A program made the position numbers and the translations under genes. The notes under the pieces were generated by a model. The model was not told the DNA's origin. It searched no databases and saw nothing but the letters and a program-made list of their open reading frames with translations. This document shows positions 8,550 to 18,600 of a DNA stretch of 64,000 nucleotides, one piece after another. The stretch is from Chloroflexota bacterium (GTDB taxonomy: Bacteria; Chloroflexota; UBA11872), in the NCBI GenBank assembly GCA_026707585.1, contig JAPOWQ010000036.1, forward strand, positions 1-64,000. The letters are read 5' to 3'. Every line of letters begins with the position of its first letter. Position 1 is the first letter of the stretch.

Positions 8550-8927
8550 TCAGGCAGGCTCGATCCGAATTGACGTGCCCGTGCGTACTCGTCGCAAGTG
8601 GTCAACGGGCGGATCGTTGATGCGCCCCACCACATTCACCGGACTGGCCGCGCGTATTTCGTTGCGCTGACTGGCCGGGGTTCGCCCAAAGAACACGCAA
8701 AACGCCAACCCCGGCGGCCAATACGCCAGGTCGCCGACGTCCACGATGTCCGAAGCGTCAGGCTCCTGGTCGGCTTGCACGCCGATGTCAAAGTAGAACT
8801 CATGTCCCCAGGTGTTGACCGTGCGCGCGATCGGCAGCGCCTTCCAAACGGCGTCGGCCGTCGGAGTATCGAAGAGCGTGCCGTCCATCTCGATGTCGCC
8901 AACGGTGATGGTGATGGCTCGGGGCAT
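8550..8927 (-). CDS. Cyclophilin-like (TM1367-type) small protein
   Basis: About 125 residues from ATG 8925-8927, chosen because the domain starts at 'ITITVGDIEMDGTLFDT'; the frame is open to 8966. It matches the Cyclophil_like family (PF04126): 'WKALPIARTVNTWGHEFYF', 'VDVGDLAYWPPGLAFCVFFG', 'RTPAS', 'NVVGRI'. These small beta-barrel proteins have a cyclophilin fold without proven isomerase activity, and their function is unknown. Solo gene between the lexA promoter and the GH15 gene. Confidence 0.85.
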   Translation of the reverse strand: MPRAITITVGDIEMDGTLFDTPTADAVWKALPIARTVNTWGHEFYFDIGVQADQEPDASDIVDVGDLAYWPPGLAFCVFFGRTPASQRNEIRAASPVNVVGRINDPPVDHLRRVRTGTSIRIEPA

Positions 8928-9054
8928 TCCGGGGCAGGCTGAAGCGGAGCACGCTGACCTTAGCAACCTCGCCGACGGCGTGGCGACGGGCGCCTTGACA
9001 TGTCAACCCGATCCGACGCCCCAATTGATACGCGCGAGGAGGTGCGAACGAGAG

Positions 9055-11022
9055 CTAGGTGAGCTGGGCAGCCTTCTCCGCATATTTCTGTACGGTCGTG
9101 GCGAACTCCGCGTGGCTCCAGGTCAGTGGGCTCACGCTCAGGGGCGCACCGGAGTATGGATGGACCTGTTCGGCCAGCGTGCCGCTCGGCAGAGCGCGAT
9201 CCGCCACCCAGGCCAAAATATCGTGGGCCGGCTTGAGGTCGGCCTCCGTTTCCGCCAGCACCGCGTACCACTGCGCGAGCCACAGCGTGCAAATGAACCA
9301 GGGGTTGCCGGGCACATTGCGGATGTCGCTGCTGACCTGGTGGTAGTAGTCGTTCTGATAACGCGCCACGCCGCCGACCGAGGTTTTGACGCTCAGTTCG
9401 TCGCGGACGCTTTCCATGGTGGACCGCACGCGCGTGTCATTCGGCTCGAACATCCCAAAGCGCCAGACGCCATGGACGCTGGCATCAATATTGAGATCCG
9501 GCGTCAGCGATCCGTCGTCGTTCACCTCAACGCGACGGATAAACCGCCCGTGCTCCTCGCTGTACAAGTGCTCCAGCGCCGCCGCTCGGATCTCGGCTGC
9601 CGCCGTCCGGTAGTGCGAGGCTCTATCCAACTCGCCGAACCCCTCGGCAAACTCCGCTGCCGCCTCGAGCCCCGCCCACACCGAAGCAACGGTAAACGCA
9701 TGGATGCCCAGGCGTTCTTCCCACAAGTCCCACGAGGCCGCTGGCAAACCGCTGGGCTCATGCCGATACCGGACCATGAAGTCGGCCGCCCTTTTGACCA
9801 GCGGGGCATAGACGCCGCGGATGAACTCGGTGTCCATGAACCGCTGGTTATAGCGTTGCAGGGCCCACAGCACCAGCGCGGTCTCGTCTTCCTGGATGGG
9901 CAGCACGCGCCGCCGATTGGCATCGGCCCATGGATGCCAACTGCTGCCCGGTGAACCGTCCGGATGGTACTTGTGCAGCATGAAGCCCCCCGGCTGCAGG
10001 GCCCGGCGGCAGAACTGGAAGAAGCGCGCGGCCAACTCGCGCTGGTTGGCGCCGATCAGCGCCTCCGCCACCAGCGCCCCGTCCCGCGGCCACATGTAAC
10101 TGTAGGTATCGCGGCCAAACTGCAGGATGTCGCTGTCGTTCGCCGCGATAATCGCGCCGCCGTCGTCGATCTGCGTGCGCACGACCAGCATGCTGCGGCG
10201 GTAGAGGTCGCGGCTGGCCGGTCCCAGCGGCCAGAGATCGGTCGGGTCGCGCGTGACCCAGTAGGACCAGTAGTCGCTGGTTCGGCGGATGAAACTCTCC
10301 GGCGTGCGGGTCACCACGGTGTCGTTGTGGTCCTTTGCCCGGAAGAAGTCGTCGGAAGCCACGATCCAATAATGGGCCGTGGCCTCGCCGCCGCCCGCGG
10401 CCGGCACGCGCACCGACCCCACGCTGTCCACTTGCCCCTGGGCGATGGGGTTCCCCTCTAGGCGTCCGTCTTCGGCATCCAGCCACGTCCCCTGCGCGGC
10501 GTCTTCGGACTTTCCCCCAACGCTGTACTCGTCGAATCCCACCTTGTCCCCAACCTGCGCGTTGCACAGGAAGTTCACGTTGCGCTTGTAGTGGACGATG
10601 CCCTGGGTCCACGGGTCGAAATAGGCCGTGTCTCCGATCCCATCCCGCTCCAGCCAGAAGTCGGCGTGGAAATACAGGGTGAACGTGCGTTCGCGGTTCG
10701 CGAGGTTCCGGAGGGTGACCCGGCGCACGTAGATCGGGCGGTCGAAGTCCACCGCGTCGGCGCAGACTAGCTCTACCCCGAGGCGCGAATTCCGGAGCCG
10801 AACGTGGGTGACGAGCGTGTTGTCGGCGTAGTCCAGCTCACGCGACCACTCGTCGTTGCTGATCCATGAAAATTGTTCGCCTGCACCCACGCCGAATCGG
10901 CAGGCTCGTCCTCCCGTCTGGTTCTCCGACCCGACCCGTGGGTAGTAGATGTCGCGCACGCGGTAGCGCGAGTCGAAGTTGACCAGAAAAGATCCGTTGC
11001 CCAAGGCCAGGTCGCGCGGCAT
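9055..11022 (-). CDS. Glycoside hydrolase family 15 (glucoamylase/trehalase-like)
   Basis: Likely releases glucose from the non-reducing ends of alpha-glucans or cleaves trehalose. About 655 residues from ATG 11022; the frame is open to 11094, but the family N-terminus is 'MPRDLALGNGSFLVNFD'. An N-terminal beta-sandwich (to ~residue 270) is followed by an (alpha/alpha)6 barrel with 'FGRDTYSYMWPRDGALVAEAL'-like substrate-pocket sequence. The acid Glu lies in 'SWDLWEERLGIHAFT' and the base Glu in 'LPSGTLAEQVHPYSG'. No signal peptide, so probably cytoplasmic. It is distant from the glycan operon at 36.5-41.3 kb but fits the same storage-glucan theme. Substrate cannot be fixed from sequence. Confidence 0.9.
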   Translation of the reverse strand: MPRDLALGNGSFLVNFDSRYRVRDIYYPRVGSENQTGGRACRFGVGAGEQFSWISNDEWSRELDYADNTLVTHVRLRNSRLGVELVCADAVDFDRPIYVRRVTLRNLANRERTFTLYFHADFWLERDGIGDTAYFDPWTQGIVHYKRNVNFLCNAQVGDKVGFDEYSVGGKSEDAAQGTWLDAEDGRLEGNPIAQGQVDSVGSVRVPAAGGGEATAHYWIVASDDFFRAKDHNDTVVTRTPESFIRRTSDYWSYWVTRDPTDLWPLGPASRDLYRRSMLVVRTQIDDGGAIIAANDSDILQFGRDTYSYMWPRDGALVAEALIGANQRELAARFFQFCRRALQPGGFMLHKYHPDGSPGSSWHPWADANRRRVLPIQEDETALVLWALQRYNQRFMDTEFIRGVYAPLVKRAADFMVRYRHEPSGLPAASWDLWEERLGIHAFTVASVWAGLEAAAEFAEGFGELDRASHYRTAAAEIRAAALEHLYSEEHGRFIRRVEVNDDGSLTPDLNIDASVHGVWRFGMFEPNDTRVRSTMESVRDELSVKTSVGGVARYQNDYYHQVSSDIRNVPGNPWFICTLWLAQWYAVLAETEADLKPAHDILAWVADRALPSGTLAEQVHPYSGAPLSVSPLTWSHAEFATTVQKYAEKAAQLT

Positions 11023-11480
11023 GGCGTGAGCTCCGCTGACTCCAAGCGCCGCGCACATTGTTGCAATTGGCCGCGCCGCTGGGTAGCGCAGCAATTGAGC
11101 AACGGGAAACCGCCCGGGCTCCGAGCCGTGGGCCGGGTTCGATCGGTTCGCCGGCCGTCATGCCGGCGCCGGCGGAGATTTGGCCACAGGCAACCGCCGC
11201 GCCCTCCAAGGCGGCCATAGGCCAGCCGCGGGCAGAGCGGTCTGGGGCCTCCTGGCGAAGTCGGGAGTCAGCTTGATGTCGCAACGTGGCATGGCGACAG
11301 GTGCTCCGCCGGAGTCGGCGTGCCTGTCTCGAAGCGAGCGGAGCAGGCCGGAGCGGCTTTCCGCGTTCGCGGAAACTAGAACGCAAACTGACGCCCGACT
11401 ACTCGCGGCGCCCAGTGGAAAGATGCTTGTCTGGCGGATAAGGTGGACGAATCTTGCGCTCCTTGCCCACACACTAGTTG
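11023..11480. other. Divergent intergenic region, GH15 / MarR
   Basis: Separates the divergent GH15 (minus) and MarR (plus) genes. I see no convincing ORF, RNA gene or operator palindrome here; short open frames lack domain content and good ribosome sites. Confidence 0.5.
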
Positions 11481-11990
11481 ATGTCAGACGACGACCCGAC
11501 TGCCGGTACCGCGCACGAATGGACCGAGCGCCTGGCAAAGCAGGAACCGCAGGGGGGATCGTCGGCCGCGGCGCTGGAGCGCTGCGTGGCTGATCTGGTC
11601 AACGCGGTCGACAAGGGTGTGGCCGACGAGGTGTCCCCCTACGCGCTCATCCCCTCAGAGTTCAACCTCCTGCGGGTGTGCGCAAATGGACCGTGCGCCG
11701 CCACGCAACTGGCCGGCGTCCTGCCCGTCGATGCATCTCGCATTAGCCGCATGGTGACCCGGCTGGTCAACATGGGCCTGGTGCGGCGGCAGCGACTACG
11801 AAGCGACCGTCGTGTCGTGCTGCTGCATCTGACCGACAAGGGACAGGAATTGACGTCGCGTGTCAATCAGCGGGTGCAAAGCCACGTCTCCGGGCTGCTC
11901 AACGGCGTCAGCGATCGCGAGATGCGCGTGTTCGAGTCCGTCACCTCCAAGATCGTCGCCAACTATGCGACGCTGAAGCAATCGCGGTAA
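11481..11990 (+). CDS. MarR-family transcriptional regulator
   Basis: A 169-residue regulator from ATG 11481 (a TTG at 11478 precedes it directly). The MarR winged helix is clear: 'LIPSEFNLLRVCANG' (helix before the HTH), recognition-helix region 'LPVDASRISRMVTRLVNMG', wing 'VRRQRLRSDRRVVLLHLTDKG', and a C-terminal dimerisation helix. It resembles the second MarR gene at 14868 in the same motifs, so the two are probably related. Ligand and targets unknown. The decayed methyltransferase gene lies just downstream on the other strand. Confidence 0.9.
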   Translation: MSDDDPTAGTAHEWTERLAKQEPQGGSSAAALERCVADLVNAVDKGVADEVSPYALIPSEFNLLRVCANGPCAATQLAGVLPVDASRISRMVTRLVNMGLVRRQRLRSDRRVVLLHLTDKGQELTSRVNQRVQSHVSGLLNGVSDREMRVFESVTSKIVANYATLKQSR

Positions 11991-12132
11991 CGGGAAGCGA
12001 AACACTCTCCCGGCGGCCAAACCGCCCAGTCCGCCTCGGATCTGTTCACCGACTCTTGCTGAGTTTCCGGAATGCGCCGTCGAACGATGGCGCTGCGGCG
12101 GGTGCGCACTGTGCACAGCGTCCCTGGGTCCA

Positions 12133-13002
12133 TCAGGCGAGCCAGACGTGGTTTGCAGCTCCGGGTTGGACCACTCCGCGCAACGGCCTGTAGCCCAGGC
12201 ACTCGCCGGAAGCAATGGCGCCACAGGCGCTGGGGTGGCTGATCCACTGCTTGAGTGCGCGCTCCATGCTGTCGAAATGCCGCTCGGTCGCCACACCGTA
12301 CTCCGTTGCCGCATCACGCACCGCCGTCGATAGCAGCCAATCTTCGATGACGCTGGATAAGTGAGCTACGACCTCGGCTGTCGCGCAGGATGTGAACGAG
12401 GGTGACGGCGTGATGTTCCTGAAGCTGGCTTCCATCTAATGCCGCTTCAGTTCTTTCCCGATGCTGGGGTGGCCGTCGGCGGCGGTGATGTGTTCGGAGA
12501 GCCCTGCCCAGGACTCGCCGATAACTTCGTAGTCGGGCGCGAGGACCGAGGATCCGAAATTCGCTTCACGGGCCGAGACGAGGCCGCCGGGTTTCAAGAC
12601 CCGCTTCACCTCGGCCAGCACGGCCCGGGTATCCGGAACGGACGTGACAATGGCGTGGCCGTGCACCAGGTCGGAGTAATCGTCCTCGAAGGGATGATCA
12701 GTCACGACGCCCACGTGGAACGTCGCGTGGCCGTGTCCGCCCGCTTCCGCGATAGACCTCGCCATATCGATCTGTGACGGCTCCATATCGATGCCGTGAA
12801 TCTCTCCGGGCGCGATCAACTCGGCCAGGCCGATCGAAATCGTGCCCGGCCCACAACCACAGTCGGGAACGCGCAGACCGGGCTTGAGCTAGCGGAGCAG
12901 ATGTGCGGCATGACTGTGCGCCGTCCGCCGCTTGGACTGTCGGAGGATGGCCGCACCGAATCCCATCGCGTAGTGCGGCGCGGCGGATGTCGGCTCAGTC
13001 AC
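12133..13002 (-). pseudogene. Decayed duplicate of the neighbouring SAM methyltransferase gene
   Basis: Read in one frame from GTG 13000-13002, this stretch aligns end to end with the intact methyltransferase at 13244-14071: 'PHYAMGFG' against 'PDYTMGYG', 'VPDCGCGPGTISIGLAE' against 'VLDFGCGPGTITIGLAE', 'VPDTRAVLAEVKRVLKPG' against 'VPDTQAVLREVKRVLKPG'. Two in-frame TAG stops interrupt it, one after 'HAAHLLR' (12889-12891) and one after 'GKELKRH' (12436-12438), and the sequence continues in frame after each. Conservation is weaker towards the C-terminus. This looks like a tandem duplicate that lost function by nonsense mutation; stop-codon recoding is a much less likely alternative. Confidence 0.85.
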
Positions 13003-13243
13003 GGCTCCCGATGCCCGCGCCTCTGCAGGCCATGGATGTTCACGTGAACGCGTGTCTATGTACTCAGGACGTTCGACCTCGCCGGCACGCGCGAGACGTC
13101 GTCTTTCGACCGACGTGGACAAACCGCTGGCGGCGAATCCGGCCCAAAGTCAGCCCTGGCCGGGTAGCGACGAAGATTCCGGCGACCCGGCCGGTGGGAG
13201 GAGTGCCTACCGCTTCCCTACCGACCTGGACGGCCGCTGCGAA

Positions 13244-14071
13244 TCAGGGCGGCGGCTTCCGAGCCAGCATTTCGCCATGGGCGACGGCGGCAAAGGCGCC
13301 GGGATGGTCCTTCCATTTCTCGTAGGCGATACCGATGTGCTTGCACAGCTCCGGGGTTGCGGCCCCGTATTTGATGGCCGCTTCGGTGATTTCGGGAGAA
13401 AGGAACCACTGCAGGGCGATGCCATAAATGAAGGCGACTTCCTCAGGCGTGGTGTAGGTATCGAACGAAGCGCCCACGCGGATGCTGGCAAAGCCGGCCT
13501 CAATGAAATGGGACTTCATGTCCTTACCCATTTGCGGGTGGCCTTCGTCGGCTGCAAGCAGGTCTTCGAACATGTCCCAGGCTTTCCTGATTACGCCGAA
13601 GTCGGGATGCGTGAAGCTTGACTCGGCGATCATTTCACGGCTGGCGATGAGACTGCCGGGCTTGAGGACCCGCTTCACCTCGCGCAGGACCGCCTGGGTA
13701 TCCGGAACATGCATGAGGACGTTGTGGCAGTGGGCAACGTCGAAGGCATCGTCCTCGAACGGAAGATCCGTGACGTCGCCAACGTGGAACGCGGCGTTGT
13801 CCCGTCCATACCGCTCGGCAAACATCCTCGCCAGATCGATCTGCGATGCCTCCATGTCAACGCCGTGGACTTCACCCGGCGATACGGCCTCGGCGAGTCC
13901 GATCGTTATGGTGCCCGGCCCGCACCCAAAGTCAAGGACCCGGAGGCCGGGCTCCAGATGGGGGAGCAGGTAGGCGGCGTTAGCCGAGGCCGAGACTCGC
14001 AGGAGCGCCTGGAGGTACTCTTCGCCATATCCCATTGTGTAGTCGGGCGTCCCCGACAACTCGTCAGTCAC
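13244..14071 (-). CDS. Class I SAM-dependent methyltransferase (UbiE/Methyltransf_11-like)
   Basis: Transfers a methyl group from S-adenosylmethionine to an unidentified small molecule. The 275-residue protein has motif I 'VLDFGCGPGTITIGLAE', the acidic motif after strand 2 ('VHGVDMEASQIDLAR'), 'VGDVTDLPFEDDAFDVAHCHNVLMHV' in two parts and 'LREVKRVLKPGSLIASRE'. The C-terminal ~100 residues are helical and may bind substrate. ATG start. A decayed copy lies directly downstream, and MarR genes flank the pair. Confidence 0.9.
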   Translation of the reverse strand: MTDELSGTPDYTMGYGEEYLQALLRVSASANAAYLLPHLEPGLRVLDFGCGPGTITIGLAEAVSPGEVHGVDMEASQIDLARMFAERYGRDNAAFHVGDVTDLPFEDDAFDVAHCHNVLMHVPDTQAVLREVKRVLKPGSLIASREMIAESSFTHPDFGVIRKAWDMFEDLLAADEGHPQMGKDMKSHFIEAGFASIRVGASFDTYTTPEEVAFIYGIALQWFLSPEITEAAIKYGAATPELCKHIGIAYEKWKDHPGAFAAVAHGEMLARKPPP

Positions 14072-14815
14072 ATTTCACCCAAAACCCCTAGACACTCTCT
14101 GGGATCTGTTCCAGCCTGCGCACGCCGCGCCAGCGTACGCCCCACCCTATGCTTACCCTAGCGGGATGACACTATCTTCACAATTTCCAGTTTCGCGGTC
14201 AAGGATGAGGATGTCATCACGTCTACCACTGGTACGCTCGAACGGCCTGTCCCAGACATCGATCCGGGGTGAGGTCTGGGTCGCCGGCCGACCAGCGTCC
14301 CAGTGAGCGCACCGCACGTCGGATTCACGCGAATCAGGTTCCCCGGGCGCGGACTGACTGTTGGCTCACGACCTGTCCCGATGTCGTTGCGACGGCGTTC
14401 GCGCAGCCGTGGGAATCCGCCTGCACGCCCGACTTTGGCGTAGACGGCCTGGCGGACTGTCCGCTCGCCTCGCATCACGCTTCGGGCGGCGCCCACGCCT
14501 GTGCCAAGGTCGCCGGGATTCGGACGATTCACTCTCGCGACGCGAGTGCGGCACGCCACCCGAGGTGCGGAGCCTCGCACGCGTTATCCCGCTACGCGGC
14601 AAGCGGGTGGGACGCCCCCACTGGTTCCCGAGACCGATACGGCGTACCCGGAGCGCCGTTCGCGCGGGTGCTCACGGATCGGAGCCGCGAGGCGTCGCCC
14701 AGGCCGCCGTGTCCGCCCGCGCCAGACTTGGACCGGCGCTGGCGTCAAACATCCCGACCACGCATGCTTGGCACAATAGATGGTATAACATTGAATGAGA
14801 ATGCAGAAAATGTTC
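14072..14815. other. Long intergenic region before the second MarR gene
   Basis: About 740 bases between the methyltransferase start (minus strand) and the MarR promoter (plus strand). Open frames of 60-185 codons on both strands are Arg/Pro-rich, overlap each other and show no domain, so I do not call a gene. The last ~60 bases turn AT-rich towards the promoter at 14816. Confidence 0.5.
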
Positions 14816-14867
14816 TTGACAGCTAATGTGGAGGCATTGTATGTTCACGCGATGGATGCCTGTGTGA
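14816..14867 (+). promoter_or_regulatory. Candidate promoter and operator of the MarR gene
   Basis: A consensus -35 TTGACA (14816-14821), an 18-base spacer and a -10 TATGTT (14840-14845). An inverted repeat TTCAC (14844-14848) / GTGAA (14863-14867) sits over the start site and ends at the ATG, where an autorepressor could bind. It lies in a local AT-rich patch. Confidence 0.5.
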
Positions 14868-15524
14868 ATGGTTGTTCATCCAACAAAACGCCTCCAGCGG
14901 GGGCGGTGGAACGAGGAATGCCGGCTGGTGTCTGAACCGCAACGCGGCGATCTCGACGAACCGAACGTCGACCTGCGAGTCCTCTGTACCAGCGTGATTC
15001 GCGGGTACGTCGCATTGGCGACCGGGCCGGTCGACGAAGCGGGCCTGACGCTCCCGCAATGGGGCGTCCTGGAACGGTGCGCCAGGGGCCAGGCCAACAC
15101 CATCACCGAGCTGACCGAGATCGTGCCGGTCGATCAAGCATCCATCAGCCGCGCTGCGGACAAGCTGGTTCGGCTGGGCCTCCTCAAGCGACAACGCCAA
15201 TCACGAGACCGGCGTGTGGTGCGCTTGGAGGCAACCGCCAAGGGCCAAGCGTTAGTACGCCACCTCTCGCCTGAAATAGCGGCGGTGTACGCCGTGCTCT
15301 TGGAAGGAATCCAGGACGACGAGCTTCAAGTCTTTACTCGGGTCGCTCGGAAAATATCGGCCAACGCCCGTGGCCGACCAGTCGTGGAAAGGAGGAAGGT
15401 GACAACGGTGCTGCGTCACAGTAGGGCCCGCCCCGACCAAGAGATGGGCCCCACCGTGACGGCCAAAGCCTTGGTGAGTTACCCAAGGCTGCGACGTCTC
15501 AAGCCTATCGTCAAGCCCGCCTGA
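14868..15524 (+). CDS. MarR-family transcriptional regulator with C-terminal extension
   Basis: 218 residues from ATG 14868; a GTG at 14928 ('SEPQRGDLDEP') is an alternative start. Winged-helix MarR motifs: 'LTLPQWGVLERCARG', 'IVPVDQASISRAADKLVRLG', 'LKRQRQSRDRRVVRLEATAKG'. After the dimerisation helix (to ~residue 165) a basic tail of ~50 residues has no counterpart in the MarR at 11481. The adjacent promoter with a symmetric repeat suggests autoregulation. The giant surface-protein gene starts 120 bases downstream on the same strand and might be a target; that is speculation. Confidence 0.88.
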   Translation: MVVHPTKRLQRGRWNEECRLVSEPQRGDLDEPNVDLRVLCTSVIRGYVALATGPVDEAGLTLPQWGVLERCARGQANTITELTEIVPVDQASISRAADKLVRLGLLKRQRQSRDRRVVRLEATAKGQALVRHLSPEIAAVYAVLLEGIQDDELQVFTRVARKISANARGRPVVERRKVTTVLRHSRARPDQEMGPTVTAKALVSYPRLRRLKPIVKPA

Positions 15525-15647
15525 AAGCAATCTAAACCCCTAGGCGGGTCGATCTCAAAGGCTTGAGATGCCCTCGCGCCGGCCGAGTCGACGCTCGGCC
15601 GTGCGCGGGTGGAGTTGGCCTGGCGCCCTTGTTCGCCGACAGGCTCT

Positions 15648-18600
15648 ATGCGTACGTTCCGCACGAACAGGGTCGGTGCCCGAAGGCAATGGCGGTTTCC
15701 TCGAGTCAGCGCGCGTGTGATTGCCCTGGCCCTGCTCGCCGCATTTGTCATGGTGACGGCGCTCTCCGGCGACGCGTCAGCTTCCTCGTCGTCACCGAAC
15801 GACGGCGACGCGCCCAACACCTTGTCCACCCCGGACCCAACGCCCACGGGGGCTCTCACCCCCGAGCCCGTGCCGACTGAAGCTCCCACGCCCGAGCCGA
15901 CCCCGACCCCCGAACCGACGGCGACTCCCGAGCCCACGCCCGAGCCGACCCCGACCCCCGAACCGACGGCGACTCCCGAGCCCACCCCCGAGCCGACGCC
16001 CGCACCGACTGCAACACCCGAGCCCACGCCGACTCCGGACCCGGACCCCTCGTCGGAGCCTCAGGCGGAATTGCCGCCCTACTTCCCGGCAGCCATGAAC
16101 CGGATCGAGTTCGACAAGGACGAGGACATCGGCACGCAGACGCTGCCGGAAGCCGCAGGCGGCGCCGGCGGCTTCGCCTACAGCCTGTCCGCGGACCTGC
16201 CGGCGGGCCTCTCGTTCGATCCGGAGACCCGTGCCCTTACCGGCACGCCTACCGCGGCGGGCGAATACACGATGACCTACACCGCCACCGACGAAGACGG
16301 TGAAGAGACATCATTTGACTTCACCATCGCCGTTCTTGCCGATCCGCCCACGGCGAGGCTTGACAACTCGATAGCCTCGGACTTGGTGAGACCGGGCACG
16401 CCGTCAGTGACGCGCACCCAATTCGACAAGCAGACGAACGCGGCCCTGGACGTGACCTGGACGGCCCCGCCCATCTCGATCGGCATCCAGAGCTACCAGG
16501 CGCGCTACCGCAAGCAGGGCACTACGACGTGGCGTACGTTCAATGAAACCTGGCTGGGCGCCAACACGCGCAGCCTCACCATCAATTCCCTGGAAAAGGG
16601 CGCCATCTACGACGTGCAACTGCGCGCCTACTACCAGGGCGGCACCTGGAGCCTGTGGTCGCACTCCGGCTCCGCGCGGACCAACCGTCCGCCCACCAAA
16701 ACCAACGTCACGATTGCCGACTGGAACACGCTGTGGCCGGCAAAGTCGAACAACGTGCTTTCGAACCTCCTTCAGGATGCTGACGGCGACACGCTGACTT
16801 GGGAAGTCATTTCGCAATATCCCGGCGTCGTCAAGCTCTGGACATCGACAGACGACGAACTGGGGGACATCTACACGACGCAGGTCCTCAACCCCGGTTC
16901 GTCGATCGTCAGTTACGGGGCGCGTGACGCCTATGGCGGCTACGTCGCTCACGTGTATACGGTTACGGCCACCGCAAACAGGACGGGCAGCGTCGCTGAG
17001 ACTGCCGCGCCCGGGACGCAGGTGAGCATTCCCAGTAGCACCGGCACACCCTACGGCGACGAGACGCTCAGCTACACCCTCACCGGCGAGGCGGCGAGCT
17101 CCGGGGCGTTCGAGATCGACTCGACAACCGGGCAGATCAGCGTCAAGCAAGGCGCCAGCCTGGACTACGAAACCAAGAGCTCCTACACCGGGCAGAAGCG
17201 CTGGTCGGTGCAGGACCAGGCGGCCGTCGTCAATCTGACCATCAACATCACCGACGTCGAAGTCGGCAAGCCTGCCGCGCCCACCCTGGCCCGCGTCGAG
17301 TTCAGCGAGCCGACCAACCCGGCCCTGGACGTGACCTGGACGCCGCCGGCCGCCAATGGGTTCACCATCACCTGGTACCAGCTGCGGTACCGCAAGCAGG
17401 CGGCCGCGGGTGCGGAGCCCGCCGAGTGGACGGTCTACAGCGAGCGGGTGCTGCAGAAGAAAGACACCAGCCTCAGGCTGTCGGACCTTGAGGCCGGCGC
17501 GACCTACGAGGTGCAAGTGCGCGCCGGCACGAATGAAGAGGGCCTGGGCCCCTGGTCGGACTCGGGAACCGGGCAGGCCAACTCGGCGCCGCAGTGGACC
17601 CAACTCGTCGCCCAGGACAAGAGTATCTCGTGGGGTTCCGTGGCCCGACTTCCGCTCGGTGGCCATTTCACGGATGCGGACGGCGACACCCTGACCCACC
17701 ACACCTCCTCGGAGTACCCCGGCATCGTGAGCGCCTGGATCGAGGATGGGCCCTGGGTGGTCGTAGAGGCGCGCAATCCGGCCACGTCCACCGTCACCTA
17801 CTGGGCGACGGACGCCTATGGCGGTCGCTCCCCGTCCGGCCCCTGGAAAATCACGGGCGTCGCCAACCCGACCCGGAACATCGCCGAGAACTCCGCGGCC
17901 GGGACCAACGTCGGTCGGGCCGTCCAGGGGAACGCCTACGGCGACGAGACCCTGACCCACTCGATGTCGGGTGAGATCGAGACGTCCGGGATGTTTGTCA
18001 TCGACTCGTCAACCGGCCAGATCAGCGTCAAGCAAGGCGCCAGCCTGGACTACGAGACCAAGAGCTCCTACACCGGCAAGGTGCACTGGACGGTGCAGGA
18101 GCAGGCCGTCGTTGCCAACCTCACCATCAATGTGACCGACATCGAGCCCGGCCAGCCCGGCACGCCAACGGTCACGCGTACGACGTTCAGCGAGCCGTCC
18201 AATCCGGCCTTGGACCTGTCCTGGACGGCGGCGGCGGCTAACGGACTGACCATTTCCGCCTACGAAGTTCAGTACCGCAAGCAAGTCGCCGAGGGCGAGA
18301 CGCCCAATGCCTGGACGGCGTACACCTACACCGACTCCGAAGAACAGGTCACCAGCAAGCTGTCGGCATCCGCCCGAAGTCTGAATCTGCCGGACCTGGA
18401 CGCGGGCGCCACCTACGAGATACAGGTGCGCGCCGTAACCGACGAAGAGGCCGGCGGCCCCTGGTCGGCCACCGGCTCCGGCCAGGCCAACCGCGCGCCG
18501 CGCCGCACAAGCGGCGGATACCCCCCCGGGCAGTTTGGTTTCGGCGCCAGGGTTCAACTTGGAGTTGTTGACATCGGCACCCTTTTCGCCGACGCGGACG

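Noticed and set aside
12436-12819. Separate short methyltransferase gene
   Set aside because: It lacks the SAM motif I and aligns with the middle of the intact neighbour; it is part of the pseudogene with stops on both sides.
15479-16027. Gly/Val/Ser repeat protein on the minus strand
   Set aside because: It is the antisense reading of the Pro/Thr/Glu stalk repeat.
16404-17960. 518-codon minus-strand frame inside the giant gene, plus others at 18627-19952 and 22899-24116
   Set aside because: Gly/Val/Arg-rich and repeating with the same period as the coding modules; antisense shadows.
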